DNA from: Pseudomonas denitrificans (nom. rej.)
GTDB lineage: Bacteria > Pseudomonadota > Gammaproteobacteria > Pseudomonadales > Pseudomonadaceae
Direction of reading: 5' to 3'
DNA: 64,000 bases
Assembly: GCF_008807415.1 (NCBI RefSeq)
Contig: NZ_CP043626.1
Coordinates: forward strand, 4,812,501 to 4,876,500
In this document: positions 23,583 through 31,910 of the stretch, piece after piece
Layout: each line of letters begins with the position of its first letter
Position numbering within the stretch: the stretch's first letter is position 1
Program-made: the position numbers and the translations under genes
The notes under the pieces: model-generated
Databases searched by the model: none
The model's input: only the letters and a program-made list of their open reading frames with translations
Told to the model about the DNA's origin: nothing

Positions 23583-24619
23583 CCAAAGTATCGGTAATCA
23601 TCCCCAGCTATAACCACCGGCACTACATCGATAAGGCCATCGACAGTGTCCTCAATCAGGACCTGGAAGACCTGGAACTGATTGTCATCGACGATGGTTC
23701 GAGCGACGACTCCCTCGACTATCTACGCCAGGTGAAAGACCCGCGCTACACGCTCATAGAGCAGGAGAACGCCGGCGCCCATAATGCGATCAACCGCGGC
23801 CTGTCCTTGGCCAAGGGCAAATACCTTGCCATCCTTAACTCCGACGATATCTATCATCCGCAGCGGCTCTCGCGCTGCGTTGCAGCTCTTGAGGAGCAGT
23901 CCCTCGACCTCGTGACCACATGGATCGAGGTCATCAACCAGCAAGGGCAGGCACTAGGCATCAAGGAAGGCTGGAAGAACATGCTTCCGTGGGCAATTCC
24001 CACCCCTTCCCGCTCGTTTGCTGTCACTCAAGATTTTGATCTCAATCTGGTGGTTTCGAACTTTGTTTCCACCACAAGCAATATGGTCTTCAGCCGCCAG
24101 CTATTCGAGACCATCGGTGGCATGCGCAATCTTCGCTTCGCCCACGACTGGGACTTTATGTTCAGGGCAGTAGAACAGTTCCATTGTTCGATCATCGATC
24201 AACCTCTCATGCAGTACCGCATACACGGCAGCAATACCATCTCCTCCAACCGGGCCTGGATGCTGTTCGAGATTTGCTGGGTGCTCGCCACGGGTATGCG
24301 CAGACTCGAAGGCCGACGGTTCTATGAGGGAGAAGATCCCAGGCAATGGATCCTGGACGCTGAACGCATCCATAACTCGGTGAATCTGCAGGGCAATGAC
24401 AAAGTCTTCTGGATGATCAACCAATTCATCGACGCCCGGAAAAGTCCGGAATGCCCCGAGCCCGAGCTGCTGCTTCTGGATAACGCTGAGCTGCGACAAG
24501 CCTATGTCTGCCACATCCAGACCGACACCAGCCCAGTACCTGCCGCCAACAGCACCGTCGAGCCCGAGTCCCTGCTGCTGCTGGCCAAACGCTGGCTGCG
24601 TTCGCGCCTGCAATCGTGA
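23579..24619 (+). CDS. GT2-family glycosyltransferase
   Basis: A 346-residue GT-A transferase. Motifs: KVSVIIPSYNHRHYIDKAIDSVLNQ, VIDDGSSDDSLDYL, AGAHNAINRGLSLAKGKYLAILNSDDIYHPQRL (NSDD as DXD-equivalent) and FAHDWDFMFRAVEQF. The start ATG 23579 is in the ATGA overlap with the epimerase. The C-terminal 90 residues are helical and charged, ending in a basic RWLRSRLQS that could bind the inner membrane. The donor sugar is unknown. A 64-base gap separates it from wzt. Confidence 0.87.
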   Translation: MTKVSVIIPSYNHRHYIDKAIDSVLNQDLEDLELIVIDDGSSDDSLDYLRQVKDPRYTLIEQENAGAHNAINRGLSLAKGKYLAILNSDDIYHPQRLSRCVAALEEQSLDLVTTWIEVINQQGQALGIKEGWKNMLPWAIPTPSRSFAVTQDFDLNLVVSNFVSTTSNMVFSRQLFETIGGMRNLRFAHDWDFMFRAVEQFHCSIIDQPLMQYRIHGSNTISSNRAWMLFEICWVLATGMRRLEGRRFYEGEDPRQWILDAERIHNSVNLQGNDKVFWMINQFIDARKSPECPEPELLLLDNAELRQAYVCHIQTDTSPVPAANSTVEPESLLLLAKRWLRSRLQS

Positions 24620-24683
24620 AGCGCCTCATCGAGAGTGATCGCGCCACCTCAACCAACGCTTCAAGCTAAATTAAGGCCGTCCC

Positions 24684-26000
24684 ATGTCAGCGGAAAACGC
24701 GATCACCATTTCGAACATCAGCAAGTGCTACAACATCTACGACTCTCCCAAGGATCGCCTGAAGCAAATGCTGCTTCGCGGGGACAGAAAGCTGTATCGA
24801 GAGTTCTGGGCACTGCGTGATATCTCGTTCGAAGTTCCTCGCGGGGAGACGGTCGGTATCGTAGGCCGCAATGGCTCTGGGAAGTCCACACTGCTGCAAA
24901 TCATCGCAGGAACACTCACTCCTTCCAGTGGATCGGTCATCACCAACGGCCGGATTGCCGCTCTGCTGGAATTGGGGTCAGGATTCAACTCGGAGTTTAC
25001 CGGCAGGGAAAACGTCTATCTCAACGCCGCGCTACTGGGACTCACTCAGGAAGAAATCGACCAGCGATTCGATCTCATTGCCGGTTTTGCTGATATCGGC
25101 CACTTCATTGACCAACCGGTCAAGACATATTCCAGTGGCATGCTGGTCAGGCTCGCATTCGCGGTGCAGGCACAGATCGATCCCGAAATCCTGATCGTCG
25201 ACGAAGCACTTGCCGTTGGCGATGCCAAGTTCCAGGCGAAATGCTTCGACCGCCTTAGCAAGCTCAAGGAAAACGGAACCAGTATTCTGCTGGTTACCCA
25301 CAGCAGCGAGCAGGTCGTAACTCACTGCTCCAGCGCGGTCCTTCTCGATACCGGAAGAATCATCACCCAAGGCAAGCCAAGGTCTGTCATCAACAGTTAT
25401 CTGGACCTCCTCTTCGGCCGTGAAAAAATCGAGCCGAAGGCCGAGGCCACCGTCAGCCCCCGCGCGCAAGCCTCCACCGCAGAAAGCAGGGAGGTCGGCC
25501 CTCAAATAGAAACCGAGGGAGATCATTTCGCCAGTCGCCAGCTTTATAATCCCTACGAGTACCGTTGGGGTGACGGCTCGGTTGCCATTACCGATTTCTC
25601 GCTGAGCAGCGAGGGAACTGATTATCCGACGCGGATTCGCAATGGCGCCGAGGTAGTGCTGAAGGTAGGTGTCAGGATGCTCATGCCGCTGATCCGCCCT
25701 ATTCTTGGAGTGACCATCAAAACCAAGGACGGTGTGACCCTCTTCGGGACCAACTCCGAACTCCTGCAGTGTGAGGAAACCCGGAACAGCTATCCGGCAG
25801 GCGCCAGTTTCATCGCTACTGTGCGCTTCGACTGCAGTCTCGGTGAAGGCGACTTTTTCATATCGCTTGGCATAGCCACGCGAAACGGTGAGGAAATTGT
25901 TCCCCACGACCGTCGCTACGATTCGATCCACTTTGTCGTTGGGACAGACTCCCGTTTCTTCGGCCTGACCAATCTCAATATGCAGATGAACATAGAATGA
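24684..26000 (+). CDS. wzt: O-polysaccharide ABC transporter ATPase with sugar-binding C-terminus
   Basis: 438 residues. The N-terminal ATPase domain (about 1-245) has Walker A GRNGSGKST, the extended helical AALLELGSGFNSEFTGRENVYLNA typical of polysaccharide exporters, the signature YSSGMLVRLAFAV, Walker B ILIVDEALAVGD and the H-loop LLVTHSSEQV. After a linker (250-285) the C-terminal beta-sandwich (about 290-438, from NPYEYRWGDGSVAITDFSL) matches the Wzt carbohydrate-binding domain. In E. coli O9a that domain recognises the capped non-reducing end before export (known). Its presence predicts that this O chain is capped, which fits the downstream WbdD-like gene. Coupled to that gene by ATGA. 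Confidence 0.92.
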   Translation: MSAENAITISNISKCYNIYDSPKDRLKQMLLRGDRKLYREFWALRDISFEVPRGETVGIVGRNGSGKSTLLQIIAGTLTPSSGSVITNGRIAALLELGSGFNSEFTGRENVYLNAALLGLTQEEIDQRFDLIAGFADIGHFIDQPVKTYSSGMLVRLAFAVQAQIDPEILIVDEALAVGDAKFQAKCFDRLSKLKENGTSILLVTHSSEQVVTHCSSAVLLDTGRIITQGKPRSVINSYLDLLFGREKIEPKAEATVSPRAQASTAESREVGPQIETEGDHFASRQLYNPYEYRWGDGSVAITDFSLSSEGTDYPTRIRNGAEVVLKVGVRMLMPLIRPILGVTIKTKDGVTLFGTNSELLQCEETRNSYPAGASFIATVRFDCSLGEGDFFISLGIATRNGEEIVPHDRRYDSIHFVVGTDSRFFGLTNLNMQMNIE

Positions 26001-28012
26001 ACCTGCTCCACGAAACTCTGCAAAGCCTCGGCTACTCGTTCCAGCCAGAACAACATATCTGGGCGCGCAGCGAGCCTCTGCCGTTCGATTACAGTGATGG
26101 TGACGACACGGAGAACCGACTCCATCGGATCATTTCGGAAAGCACGGACGTCTCGATATTTTCCCGGCAATTGCATACTGCTTGTGTAGATTGGCCAACC
26201 ACCTATCACCTGAGCTCTGCCAGGGCTAACCTGCTACGGCCGCTGGAGCACTTGCTCGACGGCGATGTGCTGGAAATAGGTGCCGGGTGCGGTGCCATCA
26301 CCCGCTACCTTGGCGAAGCGGGGGCACGTGTCATCGCCGTTGAAGGTAGCTCGCGACGGGCTGCGATCGCAGCGCAACGGACACGAGATCTGCCCAACGT
26401 AACTGTGATCAACGACCAGTTCGAGCGCTTCAAGCCGGAGCAGAAGTTCGACGTCATCACTCTTATTGGTGTCCTCGAGTACGCAGGCAAGTTCAATGAT
26501 GCTGCCAATCCGGTTCGCTCGATGCTCGACGCTGTCAGGGCACTACTCAAACCGGACGGTGTTCTTATCATTGCGATTGAGAACCAACTGGGCCTGAAGT
26601 ATCTGGCGGGCGCGCCAGAGGATCACCTAGGGGCACCAAGAGTTGGAATTCAGGGTCTCTATAAACACCCTGGAGTAGAAACATTTGGCCATCTTGAATT
26701 ACGCCAACGTCTCGTCGAATCCGGTTTCGAACATATTGAAACCGCCTTGCCATTTCCCGATTACAAACTCCCGGCGAGCATAGTACTGCCGAGCGGCTAC
26801 AGCGCTGAGTCGTCGTTTGATGTTTCTGCGCTGGCCGCGCAGGTATCTCCCAGAGACCCGCAGATATCCTCGGAGTATCTGAATTTCTCTCTGGAATGTA
26901 CCTGGCGGGAAGTGGGCAAGAACGGGCTGCTTGCCGATCTTTCCAACTCATTTCTGATTGCCGCGTCAAATCGGCCCAACGCAAGTGAGCCACTGTTCGA
27001 AGCGGATCTGCTGGCTTGCCATTATTCCAGCAACCGCCAGCCGGCCTACTGCAAGCTGGTCGAGTTCAGGAAAAGCTCACAGGGGCGCATTCAGGTCAAT
27101 CAGCGACCACTGATCGCTGGAGTCCAAGCAGAAGAATCATCCGAGCGCTTCAGGCACCATCGGCTCGATGAGCGATTCTTTTCAGGTGAAGCATTGAGCA
27201 CCGGATTGATCCGCACTCTGCAAACTCCCAGCTGGACGACCAAGGGGCTGGCCCGCTTGCTCGCAGATTACATCAGTGTCGTGGTGAGTTATGCGGGTCT
27301 GCCCACCTCAGGTCCACATGACCTCTCCACCCCGCTTCCCGGCTCACTCTTGGACCTTGTCCCGCAGAACATTCTGGAGAACGAAGACAAGACCCAGGTT
27401 ATTGACCTTGAATGGGAGTATGCGGAGGATATTTCACTGGGTTATCTCGTTTTCAGGGCCATCACCACTCTGCTGAGAATGGTGTCGAGTCTTGCAGTGC
27501 CGTGTGAGCTCCGCTGGCTGCAGCAAGGTCGACTGTTTGAAGATCTTTATGCACATCTCGGAGCCGATTTCGGACAAGCCGATTACGAGCGCTTTGCGGA
27601 GATGGAAGCAGAATTCATGAGCTTCGTATCAGCATGCCCGTGCCCAGCTATCCCGTATGACGATTGGCATAAGCACACTCTACCGACATTCCTGGATGTC
27701 TCCCGACGAGAAACCAGCAGTCTGGTAAGCCATATTCAGCAGGTGGAAGAACTGGCGAATACCTATATCGCACAGGTCAAATGGCTCGAAGGCGAAAAGC
27801 AAAGGCTGCATCAGAAGGTTGATAACACACTTGCCGAGATGGCAGAGCTGGAAAATGAGCTCCAGAAACTCTCTGAGGAAGTCACGCATCTATCGGAACA
27901 AGCGAGCGAAAACCAGCGACTGCGCCAAAAGCTGAGCGAGACAGATGCCGAGCTGTCCAAGATCAGGTCCAGCCGTATCTGGCGCCTCAAGACCCACCTG
28001 TTTAAGGAGTGA
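25997..28012 (+). CDS. WbdD-like methyltransferase with kinase-like middle and coiled-coil tail
   Basis: 671 residues. Residues about 75-250 are a class I SAM methyltransferase (motif I VLEIGAGCGA at 91-100, acidic VEG at 115-117, DVITLIGVLEY 152-162). Residues about 335-545 show traces of a kinase/aminoglycoside-phosphotransferase fold: YCKLVEF (K353), a catalytic-loop-like LLDLVPQNIL (D453, N458) and a DFG-like VIDLEWEY (D470). Residues 573-658 form a heptad coiled coil. The same order (methyltransferase, kinase, coiled-coil ruler) is that of E. coli WbdD, which ends O chains by adding methyl-phosphate (known). The function here is inferred, and the kinase motifs are divergent, so methylation alone is possible. 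Coupled to wzt. Confidence 0.75.
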   Translation: MNLLHETLQSLGYSFQPEQHIWARSEPLPFDYSDGDDTENRLHRIISESTDVSIFSRQLHTACVDWPTTYHLSSARANLLRPLEHLLDGDVLEIGAGCGAITRYLGEAGARVIAVEGSSRRAAIAAQRTRDLPNVTVINDQFERFKPEQKFDVITLIGVLEYAGKFNDAANPVRSMLDAVRALLKPDGVLIIAIENQLGLKYLAGAPEDHLGAPRVGIQGLYKHPGVETFGHLELRQRLVESGFEHIETALPFPDYKLPASIVLPSGYSAESSFDVSALAAQVSPRDPQISSEYLNFSLECTWREVGKNGLLADLSNSFLIAASNRPNASEPLFEADLLACHYSSNRQPAYCKLVEFRKSSQGRIQVNQRPLIAGVQAEESSERFRHHRLDERFFSGEALSTGLIRTLQTPSWTTKGLARLLADYISVVVSYAGLPTSGPHDLSTPLPGSLLDLVPQNILENEDKTQVIDLEWEYAEDISLGYLVFRAITTLLRMVSSLAVPCELRWLQQGRLFEDLYAHLGADFGQADYERFAEMEAEFMSFVSACPCPAIPYDDWHKHTLPTFLDVSRRETSSLVSHIQQVEELANTYIAQVKWLEGEKQRLHQKVDNTLAEMAELENELQKLSEEVTHLSEQASENQRLRQKLSETDAELSKIRSSRIWRLKTHLFKE

Positions 28013-28136
28013 TGCTCACGCTGCAGCCTGCACAGCAGATGAGACGTGCCACATAGCTCTAGCTGGCCAGCCCAAGGGCGATCAGGCTGTTCTCGGGTCA
28101 TAATGCCTCGCCAGCAGCTGCCGGGTTCTATCCTCG

Positions 28137-29933
28137 ATGCAAAACAAGCGATTTTCAAGGCTCAATGTCCTGCTCGTCTTTGCGCTAGCATTGTTGCTCT
28201 GGCCCCTCCACCACTTCGCCGAGCGCTACTACAGCGAGCAACTGGCCGAGCAGAACCAGCAGACCCTCGACCTCTACGTCGCCAACCTGCTCGGCACCCT
28301 GCGCCGCTACGAGGACCTGCCACCGATCCTCGGTGAACTGCCGACCTTGCGCGCCGCGCTGCAAACGCCGGAGAGCCTGACAGCACAGAACGCCGCCAAC
28401 CTGGAACTGCAGCGCATCCGCGGGCGCACCGGGGCAGACGTCATCTACCTGATCCAGGCGGACGGCATGACCCACGCCGCCTCCAACTGGGATCAGCCGG
28501 ACAGCTTCGTCGGCCGCAACTTCGCCTTCCGCCCCTACTACAAGGAAGCGACCCAAGGTCGGCAGGGACGATTCTTCGGCCTGGGGACGACCTCCAAGCG
28601 TCGCGGCTACTACTTCGCCAGCGATGTCCGCGACGGCGGCAAGCTGCTCGGCGTGCTGGTAGTGAAGGTCGACCTCGAACACATGGAGCAGCTCTGGGGT
28701 AATACGCCGGAGCAGTTGCTGGTCATGGACTCCAACGGCGTCGTCATCCTCTCGTCCAGTAACGCCTGGCGTTTCCACACTGGCAAGGAGCTATCCCCCG
28801 CCAAGCAACGCGAGATCGCCGAGAACATTCCCTATCCGGTGCTGCACCCGGCGCCGCTGAAGATCGACCAGCGCCGCTGGATCAGCCAGAGCCGCCACCT
28901 GCCCGAGACTGGCTGGACAGTTAGCATCTATACCCCTCGATCCCAGGTCGATGCACCGGTACGCAGCGTCGTCCTGATCGGCGCGGCCACCCTGGTCGCG
29001 CTGCTTCTATTACTCTCATTATTGACTATCAGCCGCCGCCATTACCTCGAACGCATTGCTCTGGAGGCCCAGGCCAAGCACGAACTGGAACTGCGTGTGC
29101 AGGAGCGCACCCAGGAGCTTGAAGGTGCCAACACGCGGCTGCAGGAGGAAGTCAGCAATCGCGAGCAGGCGCAGCGCGAGCTGATGCACGCCCAGGATGA
29201 AGTGGTGCAGGCCGGCAAACTGACCGCCCTGGGCACCATGTCCGCCAGCATCAGCCATGAGCTCAACCAACCGCTGGCGGCGATACGCAGCTACGCCGAC
29301 AACGCCCGTGTGCTGCTCGACCACGAACGCTACAGCGACGCCCGCGGCAACCTCGAACAGATCGGTGAACTGACCGGGCGCATGGCCTCGATCATCGGCC
29401 ACCTCAAGGCTTACGCCCGCGGTGCCCGCCGGGCGCCGGAAAACGTCGCACTGCAGCCGGCGATCAATGACGCCCTGGCCCTGCTCGCCCAGCGCCGCCA
29501 GGCGATGAACGTGGAACTGCTGCGCGACCTGCCCGACGCGGCAATCTGGGTGCAGGCCGGCGAGACGCGGCTGCGGCAGATCCTGTCCAACCTGATCTCC
29601 AACGCCCTCGATGCCCTGGCCGAGAAGGGACTGCCAAGGCGCATCTGGCTGACCACCGAGCAGACGCCCGAGCGCATCATCCTGTCCCTGCGCGACAACG
29701 GCCCCGGCTTTTCCGACGAAGCCCTGGCCCATGCTCGCGAGCCCTTCTTCACCACCAAGACCAGCGCGAAAGGCCTGGGTCTGGGCCTGGCCATCTGCGA
29801 CACCCTGTTACGCACGCTGGGCGGACATCTTGAATTGGGCAACCACCCCGAGGGCGGCGCTCTCGTACAATTGCACCTGTTGCCGGGCATTCCCGGCGTG
29901 ACCCTGACGCCGCAAGAGGAAACCCGCGCATGA
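28137..29933 (+). CDS. dctB: C4-dicarboxylate sensor histidine kinase
   Basis: 598 residues. TM1 (about 9-27), a periplasmic double-PAS-like sensor (30-280, with RPYYKEATQGRQGRFFGLGTTSKRRGYYFASDV typical of DctB), TM2 (about 283-302), a cytoplasmic coiled coil (310-360), an HisKA domain with H374 in SASISHELNQPLAAIRSYADNA, and HATPase_c (N box NLISNALDAL, G boxes DNGPGF and GLGLGLAI). It phosphorylates DctD in response to succinate, malate or fumarate (family knowledge). ATG 28137 is the only reasonable start; CATAAT 32 bases before it may be a -10. Overlaps dctD by four bases. MifS-type kinases are similar; gene context favours DctB. Confidence 0.9.
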   Translation: MQNKRFSRLNVLLVFALALLLWPLHHFAERYYSEQLAEQNQQTLDLYVANLLGTLRRYEDLPPILGELPTLRAALQTPESLTAQNAANLELQRIRGRTGADVIYLIQADGMTHAASNWDQPDSFVGRNFAFRPYYKEATQGRQGRFFGLGTTSKRRGYYFASDVRDGGKLLGVLVVKVDLEHMEQLWGNTPEQLLVMDSNGVVILSSSNAWRFHTGKELSPAKQREIAENIPYPVLHPAPLKIDQRRWISQSRHLPETGWTVSIYTPRSQVDAPVRSVVLIGAATLVALLLLLSLLTISRRHYLERIALEAQAKHELELRVQERTQELEGANTRLQEEVSNREQAQRELMHAQDEVVQAGKLTALGTMSASISHELNQPLAAIRSYADNARVLLDHERYSDARGNLEQIGELTGRMASIIGHLKAYARGARRAPENVALQPAINDALALLAQRRQAMNVELLRDLPDAAIWVQAGETRLRQILSNLISNALDALAEKGLPRRIWLTTEQTPERIILSLRDNGPGFSDEALAHAREPFFTTKTSAKGLGLGLAICDTLLRTLGGHLELGNHPEGGALVQLHLLPGIPGVTLTPQEETRA

Positions 29934-31324
29934 GCTCGGCCGAGCCCTTCGACTCCACCACCCAGGTGCTGCTGATCGATGACGACCCGCACCTGCGCCA
30001 GGCGCTCTGCCAGACCCTCGACCTCGCCGGCTTCAAGGTGGTCGCCCTGGGCGATGCGCGGCAGATCGATCCGCAGCAGGCGCGTGACTGGCCAGGAGTT
30101 ATCGTCAGCGACATCCGCATGCCGGGCATCGATGGCCTGCAACTGCTGGAGCAACTGCATGCGCAAGACTCCGAATTACCCGTGATCCTGGTCACCGGCC
30201 ACGGCGATGTACCGCTCGCCGTGAAGGCCATGCGCTCGGGCGCCTATGACTTCCTCGAGAAGCCCTTCCCCAGCGATGCGCTACTGGACAGCGTGCGCCG
30301 CGCACTCGATGTGCGCCGACTGGTGCTGGAAAACCGCAGCCTGCGCCTGGCCCTGACCGAGCAGAAGGAAGTCCGGGGCCGTCTGGTGGGCCAGTCTGCG
30401 CCAATGCAGCGTCTGCAACAGCAGGTCGCATCGCTCGCGGCGATCCAGGCGGACGTGCTGGTCCTGGGCGAAACCGGCTCGGGCAAGGAAGTCGTCGCCC
30501 GCGCCCTGCATGACCTGTCGAGCCGCCGCAACGGTCCATTTGTCGCCATCAACGCCGGCGCGCTGGCCGAGTCAGTGGTGGAGAGCGAACTGTTCGGCCA
30601 CGAACAGGGCGCTTTCACCGGCGCGCAGAAGCGCCGCATCGGCAAGTTCGAGTTCGCCAACGGCGGCACGCTGTTCCTCGACGAGATAGAGAGCATGAGT
30701 CTGGACGTCCAGGTGAAGCTGCTGCGCCTGTTGCAGGAGCGCACCGTCGAGCGCCTGGGCTCCAACCAGCTCATTCCACTGGATATCCGCATCATCGCGG
30801 CGACCAAGGAGGACCTGCGCCTGGCCTCCGATGAAGGCCGCTTCCGCGCCGACCTCTACTACCGCCTGAATGTAGCCAGTCTGCGCATTCCACCATTGCG
30901 CGAACGGGGCGACGACATCCTGCTGCTGTTCCAGCACTTTGCCGAGCGCGGTGCGCAGCGCCATGGCCTGAACGCCCGCCCGCTGGACTCGGCGCAACGT
31001 GCGCAACTGCTGGCACACGGCTGGCCGGGCAATGTCCGCGAGCTACAGAACGCCGCGGAGCGCTACGCCCTCGGCCTGGACCTGGGGCTGGACGACAGCC
31101 ACGGGCAGGCCACCGCCGCCACTCCCGGCGCCGGGCTGAACGAGCAGGTGGAATCCTTCGAGCGCTCGCTGATCGCCGCCGAGATGGGCCGCTCGCACAA
31201 TTCCCTGCGCAGCCTTGCCGAAGCGCTGGGCGTACCGCGCAAGACCCTGCACGACAAACTGCGCAAGCACGGCCTGCTGTTCTCCGGCAGTGGCGGAAAT
31301 TCCGCCGACGATGGCGACCTCTGA
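29930..31324 (+). CDS. dctD: Sigma-54-dependent response regulator for C4-dicarboxylates
   Basis: 464 residues. Receiver domain (about 12-125) with acidic pocket DDD at 17-19 and phosphoacceptor D61 (IVSDIRMPG); AAA+ domain (about 145-380) with Walker A GETGSGKE, the sigma-54-contact loop GAFTGA, Walker B GGTLFLDEIESM and arginine-finger region; Fis-type HTH at the C-terminus (NSLRSLAEALGVPRKTLHDKLRKHGL). When phosphorylated it opens RpoN promoters of dicarboxylate transporters (known). The candidate RpoN promoter at 31402-31417 starts 77 bases downstream, yet no transporter gene follows it in this window. Confidence 0.92.
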   Translation: MSSAEPFDSTTQVLLIDDDPHLRQALCQTLDLAGFKVVALGDARQIDPQQARDWPGVIVSDIRMPGIDGLQLLEQLHAQDSELPVILVTGHGDVPLAVKAMRSGAYDFLEKPFPSDALLDSVRRALDVRRLVLENRSLRLALTEQKEVRGRLVGQSAPMQRLQQQVASLAAIQADVLVLGETGSGKEVVARALHDLSSRRNGPFVAINAGALAESVVESELFGHEQGAFTGAQKRRIGKFEFANGGTLFLDEIESMSLDVQVKLLRLLQERTVERLGSNQLIPLDIRIIAATKEDLRLASDEGRFRADLYYRLNVASLRIPPLRERGDDILLLFQHFAERGAQRHGLNARPLDSAQRAQLLAHGWPGNVRELQNAAERYALGLDLGLDDSHGQATAATPGAGLNEQVESFERSLIAAEMGRSHNSLRSLAEALGVPRKTLHDKLRKHGLLFSGSGGNSADDGDL

Positions 31325-31373
31325 GCAGAAATCCGCCGATGGCCTGGACTGCGACCAAGGGCGAACAGCGCCA

Positions 31374-31385
31374 CAGAGCGCTCTG
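31374..31385. promoter_or_regulatory. 12-bp palindrome upstream of RpoN promoter
   Basis: CAGAGCGCTCTG is a perfect palindrome ending 16 bases before the -24 element at 31402. It may be a DctD or other activator site, although enhancer sites usually lie farther upstream, so binding identity is unknown. Confidence 0.35.
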
Positions 31386-31401
31386 ACGTAGTCTTCAGCC
31401 C

Positions 31402-31417
31402 TGGCACACACCTTGCT
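31402..31417 (+). promoter_or_regulatory. Sigma-54 (RpoN) promoter
   Basis: TGGCACACACCTTGCT matches the -24/-12 consensus (TGGCAC-N5-TTGCW) with exactly 10 bases between the GG (31403-31404) and GC (31415-31416). A start near 31428 is expected. Only non-coding sequence follows up to arcD. Confidence 0.75.
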
Positions 31418-31427
31418 CTGCGACACA

Positions 31428-31832
31428 GGTGCGATTGCCTTGTGCATCACATCTCGCGACGTGCCTGCCACGTCGCGCCCGCCGGGCCACGAACCCGGCG
31501 GTGTCCTTCGGGCTTCTTGCCATCTCGTGCCTTCGATTCGACAGGCGCATCGCCGGGTGCAGTGATCCTGCCCCGGCCAATTTTCCCCTCTCGCATCTTC
31601 GTTCAGGACTTTCCTACACAGCGGTCCTGCGCCTTTCTGCATCTGCGACTCAAGCGCAACGGCGCGCCCTGCCTGGGCCTGCGAAATCGACTGCCATTCT
31701 GCGGTCATGAAACCGCGCTCAAATCTTCACGAAATCCCCTCTAAATCGGGCGCTAATGCAAAACCTCTCCTATGGTTTATGCGGGGTGGGCAGAGCAGGA
31801 AGTACTGCCCAATACATTGGATAGCAAGCTAT
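31428..31832 (+). other. Non-coding leader behind the RpoN promoter
   Basis: No credible gene lies in the 586 bases between dctD and arcD. Two strong hairpins come first: CGCGACGTG (31455-31463) with CACGTCGCG (31469-31477), loop CCTGC, and CGCCGGG (31480-31486) with CCCGGCG (31494-31500), 7-base loop. The rest is less structured, with no clear rho-independent terminator before the Anr box. It may be a relic leader, a small RNA gene, or an extended arc leader. Confidence 0.5.
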
Positions 31833-31875
31833 TGACCTGAATCAGGAGTGCCCCGCCAAGACGGGCGCTAAATAG
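31833..31875 (+). promoter_or_regulatory. Anr/Fnr box and -10 region of arcDABC
   Basis: TTGACCTGAATCAG (31833-31846) fits the Anr consensus TTGAT-N4-ATCAA with changes in one base of each half-site. TAAATA (31870-31875) lies where a -10 is expected if the box is centred at -41.5 from a start near 31881. Anr activates the arc operon under low oxygen in P. aeruginosa (known). Confidence 0.7.
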
Positions 31876-31910
31876 CCTCACTCTCCAACTTCCTATAGGG
31901 AGATTCTTAA

